Position numbers and translations under genes: made by a program. Positions 1 through 11,800 of a DNA stretch of 64,000 nucleotides are shown here, in pieces. A model generated the notes under the pieces. That model did no database searches. It saw nothing but the letters and a program-made list of their open reading frames with translations, and was not told where the DNA came from. The stretch covers positions 1,349,794-1,413,793 of the forward strand of contig JAVSML010024002.1 in assembly GCA_038503035.1 (NCBI GenBank), given 5' to 3'. This DNA is from Crocodylus rhombifer. Its lineage: Eukaryota > Chordata > Crocodylia > Crocodylidae. How positions within the stretch are numbered: the stretch's first letter is position 1; the number at the start of each line of letters is the position of its first letter.

Positions 1-629
1 CTCAATTAAATATCTTATCAATTTACACTAACGAGACAATTTGGCAGTGTTTGGCTACAATGCAGAGGAGAAGAGGGAAATATCTGCCCTGATCTTATTC
101 TGGAGCTGGCATGAATTGCTGCAGCTATTTTGACTGAGTGATGCACTGAAAATATATCCCAGTGGAGGATCTGAGCCACGTTTTATAGCTCTTTAACTTC
201 CACTTATTTCAGCAATGGGGAACATTAAAGGAAAGATGTGATCTGACCACAGGTCTGAGGCCCAAAATACTTTTTGAGACCCAGTTCCAAAAAAGTTCTT
301 AGGCACCTCAACTCTGACCATTACACCACCTGACTTCTAGTCACCTGGACCCGAGGCATAACGTCTACAGCCCTGAGTTGGATGTCTCAGAACAGGGTCC
401 ATAAAAAATAGTATGCTTATCGGGGAGCCAAAGCTAGCCGGTAGGGAAGTATTGATATCTAGAGCTTTAAGTGTCTTGCTCAGCATTACTGTAGTAGTAC
501 CTCCTTCTACTTGGAGTTCATGGCATGAGCCCTCTTCAGGTGCTAAGTACCTAAGCCTTTTTCTACAAAAAACTGAACAGAGGAGCACTTTGTCTTTTAA
601 AACATGGGAGGAGGTGGTGCTCCATTTTT

Positions 630-700
630 CACGGTATCTCTGCGGTTAAAGTGTTTGCCCAGGCTGTGACATACCTAGTTTCGATCCACTCTTTTCCCGA
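630..700 (+). repeat. possible decayed tRNA-derived SINE
   Basis: A B-box-like stretch (agtttcgatcc, 677-687) lies about 40 bases after a motif 'ctgcggttaaag' that also occurs in a similar setting at 28045. The layout resembles the tRNA head of an old SINE. No tail or target duplication is recognised. Confidence 0.25.
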
Positions 701-2263
701 GAGGGTTCAAAATCACATCTGCCACCTCCCAAACTTAGCCACCATATCATAGGGGTTTTTTTTTCCAATCTTGTTGAAGCTGTTCCACTGCACAGAGAAG
801 GATTTAAGATTCACTGAGCCTGACAGAGAGGAAAGAACAGCCTGGCTTGTTAGTCTAGCCATTATAGGTCTCACTTGGGCAAGTCGTCCTGAGTGCTAGG
901 CTGTGTTCATGGATAGGCATGGAGCTGCTCAGGACTTAGGCACTTGTACACATGCTCCTAAGCAGAACAGTCAGCCCTTGAGGACCTTTCATGCCAAAAA
1001 CTGAAACGACCATGTTTTCAAGGTTAGGCAATATGTGAATGGAAGTTTTAGGGATTGCAGTTTTGGACTAAATCCCATTTTGGGAGCCTAAAGTCCATTT
1101 CTGGGGACCTGGGTCTTAATCATTTGATGGCATATGCCATCACTTTTGCTTTCTTCTGCTTCAGGATACAAACTGTCTAACCTGATAAAGACTAGAAAGA
1201 AATGCCCATCTGTTACTGCTCCTTGTCAAAGACAGAACACTAATTTTAGATGGGTCACAAGTCTGATTTAGTGTGGAAATCCCTGCGTTCTCCATCAGAT
1301 GTAGTGATATCAATACTCTCCTGCTTAAATGTCATAAAATGGAACATACTAAGTAGTCACAAAAGATTTAAAATCTATGGTTGTTCCCCCCACACCCTTC
1401 CCGCTTTCTCATACATACATAAAACAGTGTGCTGCTCACTTTAAAAGCAGGGCTGCTACATTGTCCTTTCCACTATTTGCTTTGAAGAGGAACCATAGTG
1501 CCCTGGACCAAAAAGGCACTTGATAGATTAATTTTGGTACAAAGTAGTGTAAGTCAAAATCTAAGATAACTGAACAGTTGGGATAAAGCGAATGCAAATA
1601 CAACATTTGAAATTCCCTGACAATGTGCTCATTAAAGTTTCTGGCTTTTGTTTACTTCCTGTTTCTCCTGTCTATAAATTCCCCCATCTGCTATATTTAG
1701 CTGAGATACTATATTTATTGTCTTTGTTTTGCTTTCAGTGCCTTTCAATTCTGAGCTCATGTACTTGAATACTCCATTCTGCTGGCAGAGACCTTCCTAC
1801 TAACAATATCCTGCTGGCCTGAGGGCATGGCAACAATACATCCTGGTGCCAAGTGGGACAAGCCCAGTTTGAGACAGGCTAAGTCATTCCAGGCCTCGAG
1901 CCAGGGGCGGCGGGATGATTGCTTTGTAGTAAAACTGGCACACCATTCACCATCCTCAGGAAGAACAAACTCATGTGCCAGGTTTCACAGCTAGAGGTGT
2001 GTGAATGCTGCCTGTACCAGCCTTTTCAAGGAAGGACAGAAAAGGAGAACTGATAAAACTTGCAGAACGTTGGCAGCTGTGGAAGATTGATTATAATATA
2101 TGTTATGCCTAGTAGAAGATAAGTGGAAGGGTCACCTATGACGCTCCATTCCTTAGAAACATTAATTATTAAGCTTGCCTTAATCTTTGTAGTTGATGAC
2201 TATTGTCATTGTCATCCTTACTCAATAGATCCAGAAAAGTTAAGTGCACTGTTGTAGCAAGCG

Positions 2264-3060
2264 CTTGTTCCAGGGGTGGCCTCAACACCCCTTGGCGGTC
2301 ACTTGACCTCTGCTCTGGCCTCGCTACTCAGGCTTTCTCATCTGCCCTGCCTTGTTAGATCCTTGGAAAGGGAGGCAGTCCCAGGAAGCCCTGGTCCCAT
2401 GCTGCTGCTCACATGTCACTGTTCAGCACCTTAAGCCTCATTATCTATGGAATAAGCGTCTCCAGCGATCCCTTCATGCCCTTGCCTTACAGATGTTACT
2501 GTTCAATCTGCCCTGCTCCTGAGTCTGAGCCATCTCTGGCTCCCGTCTCTGCCCCGCTCCTGGGTCTGCTGAGGCCGCCCCTGCTGCTTGTTTCAATCCC
2601 TAAACTACCAGACCCTACCTCAGCTCTAAGGCTGCTGTCTCTTAACCCCTGGGAGTGCAGCGTCTTACTCTGCTGCTTACTCAGGAGCTCCTTCCATGTT
2701 CGCAGCCAGGGTGGGACTGCCTGCCTCTGGCCCTGGGCTTATGCCCCTTTCTGGTCAGGTGCTGCCCTGCCCACTGACTCAGCTCCTTTCAGAGTCTTTT
2801 CCCTTCTGAAAGTAAGAGGTCTAAAGCCTGTTACAGTTGTCCCAAGCATGGGAGATTGGTGCCTCCTGAGTCTGGGAGGGCACCCGCAGGTGCCACCACC
2901 AGCGGCAGGGGCAGAGCTAGCGAGTACCTGCAGTTGCCGCCAATGGTGGTGGGGGCAGAGCTGGTGAGCACCCACAGGTGCAGTGAGTGGTGGTGGCCCT
3001 GTCAGGAGGGGCACGTGTCCCCCTGTGACCTTCTTACGCATTGCCTATGGTCCCAAGTCA
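2264..3060. other. GC-rich unclassified block with chance ORFs
   Basis: Composition jumps from AT-rich intron to GC-rich, pyrimidine-skewed sequence. A + strand open frame (2413-2967, 184 codons) is rich in Pro, Leu, Ser and Cys and resembles no family I know. Near 2880-2990 there are local repeats of a 'gcaggggcagagct' type. A solo LTR or non-autonomous transposon is possible, but I cannot place termini, so this is probably not a gene. Confidence 0.4.
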
Positions 3061-3299
3061 GATATTGCAAATCAATAGCAGAGCCCAGCTGTTTGAACAC
3101 AAGCACACTCCTCCTTTCATCATACCCTGACATCAACAAAAGTTGAGCTGGGTTTCTAGAATCTATATAAAGCTGTGAAATCTGTCTCCTTATAGAGTTG
3201 TTTTTATTTCCTTCTTTTAAGCCCAGAAAAATAGGAAAATCTAGACCCTGTTGTGAAGATGCAGACTGTCACTTTGATCAAGAGGCAGATGGTAGGACA

Positions 3300-3392
3300 G
3301 GCTGGCACCTTAGAAACTAACTGTCTTTAAGGTGCCACTCTGCCCTGCCTTCTGTCTGACTTCAGACTAACATGGGTAACTACCTCTTTGAT
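3300..3392 (+). repeat. fragment of dispersed reptilian repeat
   Basis: It contains 'ctttaaggtgccactctgcc' followed about 30 bases later by 'cagactaacatgggtaac'. This pair recurs widely in turtle and crocodilian DNA, usually after a 'cgaaagcttatgc' segment. It is decayed. A related segment on the opposite strand lies at 13190-13310. Confidence 0.5.
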
Positions 3393-4139
3393 CAGAAGTT
3401 TCCTTCTAAATGCACAGGTATTACTAGTGTCTCATGCTGCATGGTTTCAGTGCAGCTGTACTTACGCATGGTTAGGTGAATTAAAGATCCCAAAACCACT
3501 CCATTTGAAATCAGCAAGAGTATGGCCATTGTCTTTAGAGGGAGCAAGCTTGACCCAGGGGCAGAGTAGGAAATTTCACTTTGAACTTTCTTACTTGACA
3601 AGGGTTTAAATCAGCCCTGTAGCTTTACTTTGATGTCATTTATTGTGGTTTAATACCCCCCCTTTTATTTATTTTTTTACAGTCATGTAAAATATATAAA
3701 GAAACCTAATCTTTTAGGGAGGTGTATAAGAATTCACTCAATAGTCCTTAATGGCTCCTTTAAGCAGCTGTAAAACACAGGGAAACAGTTTTAGCTAGAC
3801 TAGAAACTTTAAACATTATATAAATATATGTAGTACAGTCAAAGGTTTATGGCTGTATCTACCTCCCCCAGTGTTTAATTAGCTTGTGTATTTCTCAGGC
3901 ATCTATGAGTAAAATCTGTTGCACTGGAGATCAAGGGGGAAATCAAAAGGAAGGAAGAAGGAGCCAAAATCTGTTCTTGTTTATGATAGTGTAATCCTGG
4001 AGTAACTACATTGCCCTTAATGGAATTACATTGCTTTAAATTCAGAATAATTGAAGACAGAATTTAGCCTAGGCAGTAGAAAGAGTTTGATTCTATTTTC
4101 ATTAACACCACTTGACTATAGATATGTAGCTGAGACAAA

Positions 4140-4236
4140 GTGGCCATAGCCCAGATTCTCACTTGGTGTACATCAGAGTAATTCCACTGAAATCAGTATA
4201 GTCTCTGTTTATACCAGCTGAGAAACTGGCCCATGC
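4140..4236 (+). repeat. old amniote dispersed repeat fragment
   Basis: The 'ttccactgaaatcagtatag ... ttataccagctgagaaactggccc' pattern resembles a widespread old bird/reptile repeat. Related wording occurs at about 12100-12145, 12690-12750 and 58065-58140. I cannot name the family. Confidence 0.3.
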
Positions 4237-5044
4237 CCTATGTTTAACTTCCTGGTATGCAGTTCAACCTTCCTCAACACCTAACACACCATGTAGTGCA
4301 GTTAGACAATTTTAAGAAGACTAATAAAGCTTAGTAGACCATAAAGACTTGTTTTAAATCATTCAAACCCCAGTACTAAATCATGTTAAGTGTCTTCTTG
4401 TTGAAACGACAGCGGGGTTGAATTTGATCCAGTACAGTTTGCAAGTTAGCAAAATCTGTATTCTGATGGTTTGTTAAGCTCATCAGTCAGTTTTAGATTT
4501 TGCAGTGCCATAATCAACTGCACACAAGAGCACCTTTCATAAGGTTTCAGTAAATACTTCAGTTCTTTGTTCTGTTCTGGTATTGTATGTGCTGACTTCC
4601 TTTATTGTTCAAATTTGGAAGTAAAAATTAAGGACAAAACACAAATTGTCAATGAAATTACAATGATTTTGTCTGTTTAATCATATATCATATATTAATG
4701 GACATAGAAACATAGAAAAATGAGGGTAGCTAGTTGGCAGTGTGAATATAATTTATGTATAAAAGCTGTGTATCAGCATATATATATCTATATGTCTATA
4801 ATGTATTTGCATGCAATTTTTATAAAAAGAGGACACTGGAAAAAATTAAAGGAAGGTCCCTTGCATTCTTAAAATTTCCTGCTAGATTTTTCTTAACTGC
4901 CTTTTTGTATTTCCCTTCCATCTCAGTGGTAAGGATAGCCTGCACTGTTAGTAATAAAGCCAAGGATCATCTTTTAATAGATTGCCACCATCTTTTGTGC
5001 AAATAAACATATACAGTGAAAATTCAAATAAAATACTACACACC

Positions 5045-5111
5045 CCACATATTATTAAAAAATGTTACATATAAGAAATATCTTATATGTAACATTAATT
5101 ATAATATGTGG
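5045..5111. repeat. near-perfect palindrome, about 30-bp arms
   Basis: The left arm (from 5045) and right arm (to 5111) pair almost completely around the 6-base spacer aaatat. The inner 15 bp (aatgttacatataag) are perfect. It may be a minimal MITE or a cruciform-forming sequence. Confidence 0.7.
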
Positions 5112-6591
5112 TGGACATAACTGTTTTATCTGTACTGGGTTGTTCATGGTTTTTCCCTAATGTGGTAGCCTAAGAAATGTGTTCTTTCCTCTCCTGGTAG
5201 ACCATATTTTATGTTTGAAAATTAGACACAAGGCGCAGAGACTGATACTGCAAGTCAATGGGTAGCTAGCACTTTAAGCATTGATCCTCACACCCTTCAG
5301 GCTGATCCCGTGGATGGAGTTTGGACCTACTAGGAACACTGCTAAAGTCAACAGAGTTTCATATACCAACTTGAAGGACTGGGTCCATAATTTCTACCTT
5401 TTAAAAGTGACGGAGCAATAAACCCTTCCTTGTTGGTCTCCACTCTCTCTTGTCATTTTGATTTTTAATGGTTGATTTCCACTTTTTTCTACATATAAAA
5501 GTAAATAAGATTTTATCCTCGCCACTTACTTAGAAGGCAAATGTGTTAATCTAAGCTCTAAATTTTCAATCTGGAATACCATTTTTTAATTGTTTTAATC
5601 CTGTTAAAATGGGGAAAACAGTGAAGACAATGACTTTGCTCTAATTTAAACAGTTCCCTGCAGTATTTGCAGTCCAGTCATTTCAGCACTGTGCCAGTAC
5701 ATTGCTCCAGAAGGACAAGGACATATTTATTTTCATTGTTCAGGCAGAATGAAATCCAAATGAAGTAAATAGAAATTAATAACATTAATTTGTTTTAGTT
5801 AGTATTAACAAGGTAGTTAGCTTTTAAATTTGTTTCCTGTTTAGTAACATTAGGCAGCATTAAGCAAATAGGTAACACACTTTATAAGTGTTTATTACTA
5901 TTATTATTTACTTTTTTCTTAATTCTAATACATACACAGTCAACACTTCTGTTTATCAAATATATTTATCAAATGTAAGGCCTCAGTGTGGTAAAAATGT
6001 AGTTGCATGTTTAACTTGCTGTACAAAATTTAGTTTACTGAACTTAGCAGCTGTGAAACTTAAACATATTCATAAATCTTTGTAGAACTGGTGCTTAGGA
6101 AGGGTTTAGACAGTATAGGTAATACATATTATTATTCTAAATGTTATATCAGTGATTTATTTGTCACTAGCTCATCCCATCTGGCCCATCATTTTTCTAA
6201 TTGCTAGTTAAATTGAACACAGTCCCTCCATTTCTCTGTATTTTGGGCAGGGATTTCTATAAATGGACTTTTTTCTTGCAAGCATAGCATTAAACTAAAC
6301 AAAAAAGGCAGGTACCACCTGAAATAGAAACAGGGGAATTGTCTAGATTTCCCTTTTAAAGAAGTGGATATTTTTAGTTGCTGTCTACCTAAATTTAAAT
6401 TAGATCCTAATTCAAAGAAGTAATGAAACACTTGATGAAAAAAAACAAAACCTTACAAACCCCATGAAACAACCATAACAGTGAAACTGGTTTATTCTGC
6501 CAAACATGCCTAACGTACCAAAGCGTTCATTAGTTGTGGTCACTGCTAGAATTCACTTTGTGTATACAGTTTCTTTTTTTCTTTTTCACAG

Positions 6592-6711
6592 AAGGAATGT
6601 GCTAATTTCATCAAGGTGCTTAAGGCTTACAACCACACACACTTGTATGCCTGTGGAACTGGGGCTTTTCATCCAATTTGCACCTATATTGAAATTGGAC
6701 GCCATCCCGAG
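6592..6711 (+). CDS. SEMA3A: SEMA3A internal coding exon (sema domain, about residues 112-151)
   Basis: Semaphorin 3A is a secreted axon-guidance ligand that signals through neuropilin-1/plexin-A. This exon is exactly 40 codons, begins [14 protein letters not shown] and ends [10 protein letters not shown], and matches the N-terminal blades of the class 3 sema beta-propeller. By human numbering it would cover about residues 112-151. Its three cysteines fall where Cys114 (pairs with Cys103 of the previous exon) and the Cys132-Cys141 pair are known. An N-glycosylation sequon is kept as N-H-T (N-Q-T in human, from memory). The acceptor is a long pyrimidine tract ending in cacag at 6591; the donor is gag|gtaag at 6712. 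Phase is 0 at both ends. Paralogues SEMA3C/D/E were considered, but this sequence together with the next exon fits SEMA3A best. It is probably coding exon 4. Confidence 0.95.
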
Positions 6712-6723
6712 GTAAGCCCAGAT

Positions 6724-7210
6724 ATTTTTCTTTCTTTTTTTAACCATTATTGATGTTTAGTCGTGACCCCTTGCTGCTGAAATGCATCATTGATAATTTC
6801 TGCAGCTCATTTAGTTGCTGGATTGCTGTGGCTGCTGGAGGACCTTCTCCTAGGTCCAGCGTTGACAAGCTTGCTGATTCATGAATTGCAACAGTCTGAA
6901 ACCATCACCTGCCAAAAGAAGTCGACACAAATGCACCTAGTTTGTCTAGCTCGCACAGCCAAAGGATCTTCTTTGTTTGGTTGTTGGCTGATCCTAGCGA
7001 TCGGAGCGTGCAGTGCTATGCGCACCTTTGTTCTAGAGCCAGCTTTGTCCTCTAGTCCTCTCCCCAGCCAAGAGAGTCCGATGTCGCGGCAGCTTTCTCC
7101 CATCTGGGAATTGAGACAGGATGTCATCCAAGCAGGCTTCCCAGCTCTCATATTTGTCCTAACACACTGACTATTTTGCTGGCTCAAATGAGGCTTAGTG
7201 TTTGTTTTCT
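6724..7210 (-). pseudogene. possible antisense retrocopy of an unidentified mRNA
   Basis: Read on the minus strand, the block has protein-like segments in different frames. One is 7149-7036, starting ESWEACLDDILSQFPDGRKL. The other is 6865-6743, containing AATAIQQLNELQKLSMMHF, which ends in a TAA (6742-6740). That stop is followed directly by an A-rich run (T-rich 6724-6741 on +), as expected for a poly(A) tail. CpG content is higher than in the flanks. I do not recognise the parent gene. The alternative is a transposon or a chance arrangement. The + strand open frame 6790-7170 has no recognisable family. Confidence 0.3.
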
Positions 7211-8920
7211 TAATTGTTACCAAGAAAAAAAAACTTGTCCCCACCAGGCTTTCCCTTTTCTATTTTGTTTTCTTTTTCATTTAGTTGCTGAATGCTGACA
7301 TTGTATTTAAGCTCCAGAAAGTGTGGAATAGATTTAGAAGAGCTTGTTTAGTGGTGCTGTTAACTAAATATTTAACTGATAGGCACGATCCTTCTGGTAA
7401 TAAATCAGTGCCACTCCACCAAAATCAAAGGCACTGTGATGATTTACACCACCTGAAAATCTGACCAGCATGTGTATATGTGTGTGGTCTCAGGACAGGT
7501 CTCAGGACGTGTTCTGTCTTATACGTTCCTAAAAAGCAAAACTTCTATTGTCATATTAACAGAAGTGTATAACATAAATGAATCCATTTTATGTTTGCTC
7601 CTAGTGTGGCTTACATAAATATTGATTTTTAAGCAAGTTCATCAAACCGTCTCTCTCGAGCTGTTCTCAGTAGTCACATACTTAAATTTATGGAGACTTA
7701 AATTTATGGAGGTAGTTTTTGGAGTATCCATAGTTGGATTATGTTTAGTAAATCTAATCTCTGAAGAATAGCTATTTAGAGTCACCTTATGGACATCCAG
7801 GTTTACAGATTGCTGTACAGACATCATTGTTTAAATGAAAAAGAACGGCCTAGGTCATTTAAAAATAGAAAAAAACATAACAGAACCTTTGAGCCATGAC
7901 TTGATAGTTAGGGTATGATTATTTTCCTTTGTAAAAATGTGTTTTAGTATCTAAAACAAGCTTTTCGTGTTATAAGCATAAGGTTTTTGAGCAGCGAAGG
8001 GGATGCACAGTGGAAGTTTATTTTATGCACTTCAGTGCTTCGTTGCAGAATGTGTTCTTGGCAATTAGCGATTGTCTCTTGACCACACACAGTATGTCAT
8101 TGCTTACTGCATTAAACAGATTCTCTGCTTCCTGAGATCCATTTGGGAATTGGTAGACATATTAATTAACTCTAGTTCCGCAAGATGTGTGTCAATCAAT
8201 TCTTGGCTATCTGCCAAGTGTATCTAGCTGCAGAGAGATAGCAAGTATGAGGTCATTTAGTTTTACACTTGGCTGTTTTATGAGACTCCAGTAAAACTCG
8301 CACCCACTTTATGGAAAGGATTTATGGAAAGGATGATCAGGTACTAGGGGCCAGATTTAGCCCCTAGTAACACCACTGAGTCTGAGAGTTATACCACGGA
8401 TGAAAGTTCCCTAGACCTATAGCAAACCATTGATATCTGCTTGTTTTTCATGGGAAAACCTCAGACTCCTTGAGTTTGCTGTCAGTTGGACACTAATATT
8501 AGTACTTTCTGAACCTGAATGCTTCCATTGAGCTCAGCTGTAACCTCACCAAACAGTTCAAGAGAGGATCCCAGAGAAGCCAGGCAGAGGCCTGGCTGTG
8601 GCAACTTCATTTCTACTTCATATTTCACCTGGAGTGAGATCATCTGTGCCAGGACTCTTCCTGGCACAGATTTACCCATCCCTCTTTGTCACCGCAAGGT
8701 TGGAGGGGCATGGCCAAGGCAATGAAAAACAACCCTAGCTGTCTCTGAGCTAGAACCTGCTCTTTTCATCCCTTCACACCAGACAGGGATTTCACATGCT
8801 TGAAATATGCCTCACCTTCATGAATGTGTGCAAAAAGGGCGCTTGATTGACAGTGGCTCTGTGAGAGATACTCAGCCGGGAAGGCAAACATGAACCCTTT
8901 CCATTCCTGCAATGCTGTAT
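7211..8920. other. intron sequence, nothing recognised
   Basis: This is AT-rich sequence with two small tandem duplications: a 16-base unit starting acttaaattt at about 7680-7711, and a 13-base unit near 8312-8337. No gene, RNA or transposon ends are seen. Confidence 0.6.
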
Positions 8921-9247
8921 GGCTGCCTATACATGTACTGGTTCACTTCCTAATTAGAAATCCTCAGAGCAGGCTCGATTAATCAAGTCTTCTCTGTGTT
9001 TTAATTAGAACACTCTAGTGTGGCCTCACCATCATGTGTATAACACCCCCCCGTATTTAAAAATGGCCACAAGGGCGCTTTATCTAAACCTCATCGAATT
9101 AGGTTTAAATAAAGCATCCAGTGGCCATTTTTAAATGTGCAGAGGCTTAATACATGACAGTAAGGCATTTTAATTAGAGTGACTCTCCGGGAACAACTCT
9201 AATTAACCCTCCTCCTCCCCCACCCCTAAGAACACATATAGGCAGCC
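8921..9247. mobile_element. palindromic MITE, 327 bp, copy A
   Basis: It begins ggctgcctatacatgt and ends acatataggcagcc, giving terminal inverted repeats of about 14 bp. Inside there are further inverted segments (aaaatggcc/ggccatttt and ttatctaaacct/aggtttaaataa), so the whole element can fold back. A second copy of identical length lies at 51919-52245 and aligns along its whole length. There is no coding capacity. A possible short target repeat (tgtat) is uncertain, so the superfamily is undetermined. Confidence 0.8.
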
Positions 9248-10268
9248 TGTGTATTGAAAAGATATATGTTTTACCTTGATATGGCAATCTGCTATAGTGG
9301 ATATATACCACAGGTCCAAGCAGATATTTTTCGTAGAAGATGTATCTTGTATTCGTAGGGTATACAAGATGATGGCAAATGCTGAACCATGCTAGTCAAG
9401 GCTTAGATTTATTTTGATTGAAGGAAAATTGTTGATAAAAGTTTGCTTCCACCATAATACTTAACAAAGGCTGGCTAACCGAGTCCTCCATGTATTTCTT
9501 TACATGCTGATTTATCTTATTCCTGAATGGAACGATTCCATGCCTAAGGAAAAAGTAAATCTAAGTTGCCTAGGGAAGGGTTTAATACAATCTGAGTGCA
9601 GTGGAGGGGAGAAGGTTAGTATATTTTAACATAAGAAATAGAGAAATACAATTTAAGAGAGAAATAGTGCAGAGTAGTAGATAATAAGCTGGAGGCAGTA
9701 GGGAAGGCCCCTAGCATAACTTTTGTGGCTGGAAAAAGGAAATAAAAAGGTTATTTGTGAGACAGCCATAAATACTGTGAATATACATTGTTAAAATTAT
9801 TAAGATCCCTTGTGTATAAAGCAGCATATTACTATAGCATTGCTTGTTTCACATTTGAAGGAAACCATTTGTAAGGAAGAAAATAGGAGAAAAAAGTGTT
9901 GGATAAGATGCAGTATGCAAAATAACAATCTATGGGCAATAAGTACATAAACAGCAATGCTCAGTACTAAGGAAAATAACCTAATAAATACATTGTTAAT
10001 TAAACCACTTTCCCATGAAAAGAAAAAAATCATGGCCTTGTACAAACCTGTAAAATATCTGGAAATGAACTGCAGTATCAAGAGAAGAATGGGATTAATT
10101 TTGGAATAGACTCCCTTAAAACACAGACATGAACACAGTGTAAAAAAAGCCAGAACAAAAGAATAAATCCTCCCCTACAGCCTCTTCAGAAAGCTGCTAA
10201 AAACAATGTAGGCCTATGGTTTTCCCAGTTCTTTCTTGTAGTAGTTTGTGCCCAATAAGACTCAAAGT

Positions 10269-10448
10269 CTAGGGGCAGAAGTTACACACAAACCAGTTTA
10301 AGTGATCAGAAACTGGTTAAAACCTGTAACAGAACAGAAGTTCAGTGCACATAAACCAGTTTCAAAATGGCTGAAACCTGGCTGAATGTAGTATCAGACT
10401 TAACTGATTGAGTTCAAACCAGTTTATGCAATGTCTGTTCCACACCCC
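10269..10448. mobile_element. short MITE with 'ctagggg.agaagtt' ends, copy a
   Basis: It starts ctaggggcagaagttacac and ends near gcaatgtctgttccacaccc, which is its inverse apart from mismatches. Internal motifs aaccagttta and gaacagaagttcagtgcaca recur at 43394-43567, in inverse orientation at 55490-55682, and in part at 26219-26300 and 63720-63780. Confidence 0.65.
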
Positions 10449-11800
10449 TTCCTGGTTTAAGCTAAACCAGTGTCCCCCAGCATCCTGGCATGCCTTGCAA
10501 CCCTGGGCTGGGCTGTGCTGTTCTGTCTGCTCCAGCAGAGAAGGGCTGGCTCTGCCCCCCTATCCAGAGGTTTATTCCTCCCCACGCCTGCCAGGGAAGA
10601 AGTTTATTCCCCCCCCCCCCCAATCCCACCATCATGGACCCCAGCCAGCTTCTGACAGGCAGGGCCACAGCAGTCCTCCCCGAAGCATTTCTGCACTCAC
10701 TGCTCCAGGAGCAGGGGCAAGCCAGCTCTGGCAATAGCCTCAATTGAACTGGCCACTGAGGGGGTTTAATTCACCCCTCCCTGTCCCACCAGTGTGGACC
10801 CAAGCTGTGTCCCTGGAGGACCACCATTTCCATTGATCGCCTCCTGCACAAGGCGAGTGGCAGGATAAGCTTCCCTGGCCCCTCTGCTAGACACCAGAGG
10901 GAAGGGGGAAATTACTTGGCCTCTGGCCATGCTCTTACCTCTGCTACTGGAGTAGAGAGGGGGGAACAACCCTGATGGGGCAGCAGCCCCTGTCATGGTT
11001 TCTCAGAAGTGCAGGTCTCTTCCTGGTGGGGGTCTACGCTGCTAGAGGTTGTGAGTAGGTCTGCACTGCAGGGGTTCTGCAGAGACTGCGCGGGCTGGGC
11101 AGTGGCACCAGGGATCAGAGGGGTGGCCCCAGCCATCTAATACCCCCTAGTGCCACTTGCCCTGTGCAGTCTACAGCGGCTCTGCCCACCCTGCTCCCAC
11201 CTGCAGTACAGCCCTTTCCCCTCCCCGGTAAGAGGCTTGTGCTCCCAGGAAACCATGACAGGGTCTGCTGCCCCATCAGGGTCGCTCTCTCTCCTTGCCG
11301 CTCCAGTGGCAGGGGTGGGGGTGCAGCCAGAGGCTGGCCAGCATAGCCCCTTTAGGGGAAGGAGGCAGGGAGGAGGGTTATTTACCCCCTCCCTCTGGTG
11401 TCTGGTGAAGCAGTCAGGGAAGGAGTTTGTTCCACCACGTGCCTCACACAGGGACTGATTGGTAGAGGCAGTGGTCAGGGCTGGCAGACCCTGGCTGTGG
11501 TTCCCCCAGGAACGAAGTGGGGAATAAACTCCCTCCCTGCCTCCTTTGACTCGGGGGGGCTATACAGGCCAGCATCTGGCCATGACCCTGGCTCTGCCAC
11601 TGCAGCAGCGATGGGGGAGCACCAGGTGGACCCTGGCTCAGGTCCGTGGTTGTGGGACAAGGAGGTGAGAATGAAGCGCCTCCCTGGCCAGGTCACTTGA
11701 GGCTACTGCCAGGGCTGGCCACAGTTTCCGTGCAGCCAAGGGCACTCTCTAACGTCTCCCAGCTTCTGGCCTGAGCCACTGCAGGCATGTGCCTGCATTT
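10449..11800. other. GC-rich block with degenerate internal repeats
   Basis: It directly follows the MITE at 10269-10448. It shows loosely repeated 'gtttattcctcccc / ggtttaattcacccctccc / ataaactccctccc' phrases, a C-run at about 10611-10621 and several overlapping open frames on both strands that look accidental. It is probably the interior of a non-autonomous DNA transposon. No protein family is recognised. Confidence 0.45.

Larger units (their letters stand above)
1..6591 (+). other. SEMA3A: SEMA3A upstream intron (partial)
   Basis: This lies upstream of the 120-bp exon and ends in a pyrimidine-rich acceptor (6571-6591). The preceding SEMA3A exon, expected to be short and to end in a KDIL-like sequence, is not seen here, so the intron is longer than 6.6 kb. 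Apart from the GC-rich block and the small repeats listed separately, it is AT-rich sequence with no coding signal. Confidence 0.85.

Noticed and set aside
2413..2967. 184-codon + strand open frame as a gene
   Set aside because: GC-rich, low-complexity composition, no recognisable domain, no splice context, and located in an intron.
6790..7170. 126-codon + strand open frame next to the SEMA3A exon
   Set aside because: No family resemblance. The minus strand of the same block looks more protein-like, and its T-rich edge fits a poly(A) tail on minus.
10451..10470. cctggtttaagctaaaccag palindrome as an operator-like site
   Set aside because: It is part of the repeat context next to a MITE end, and the window is vertebrate intron.
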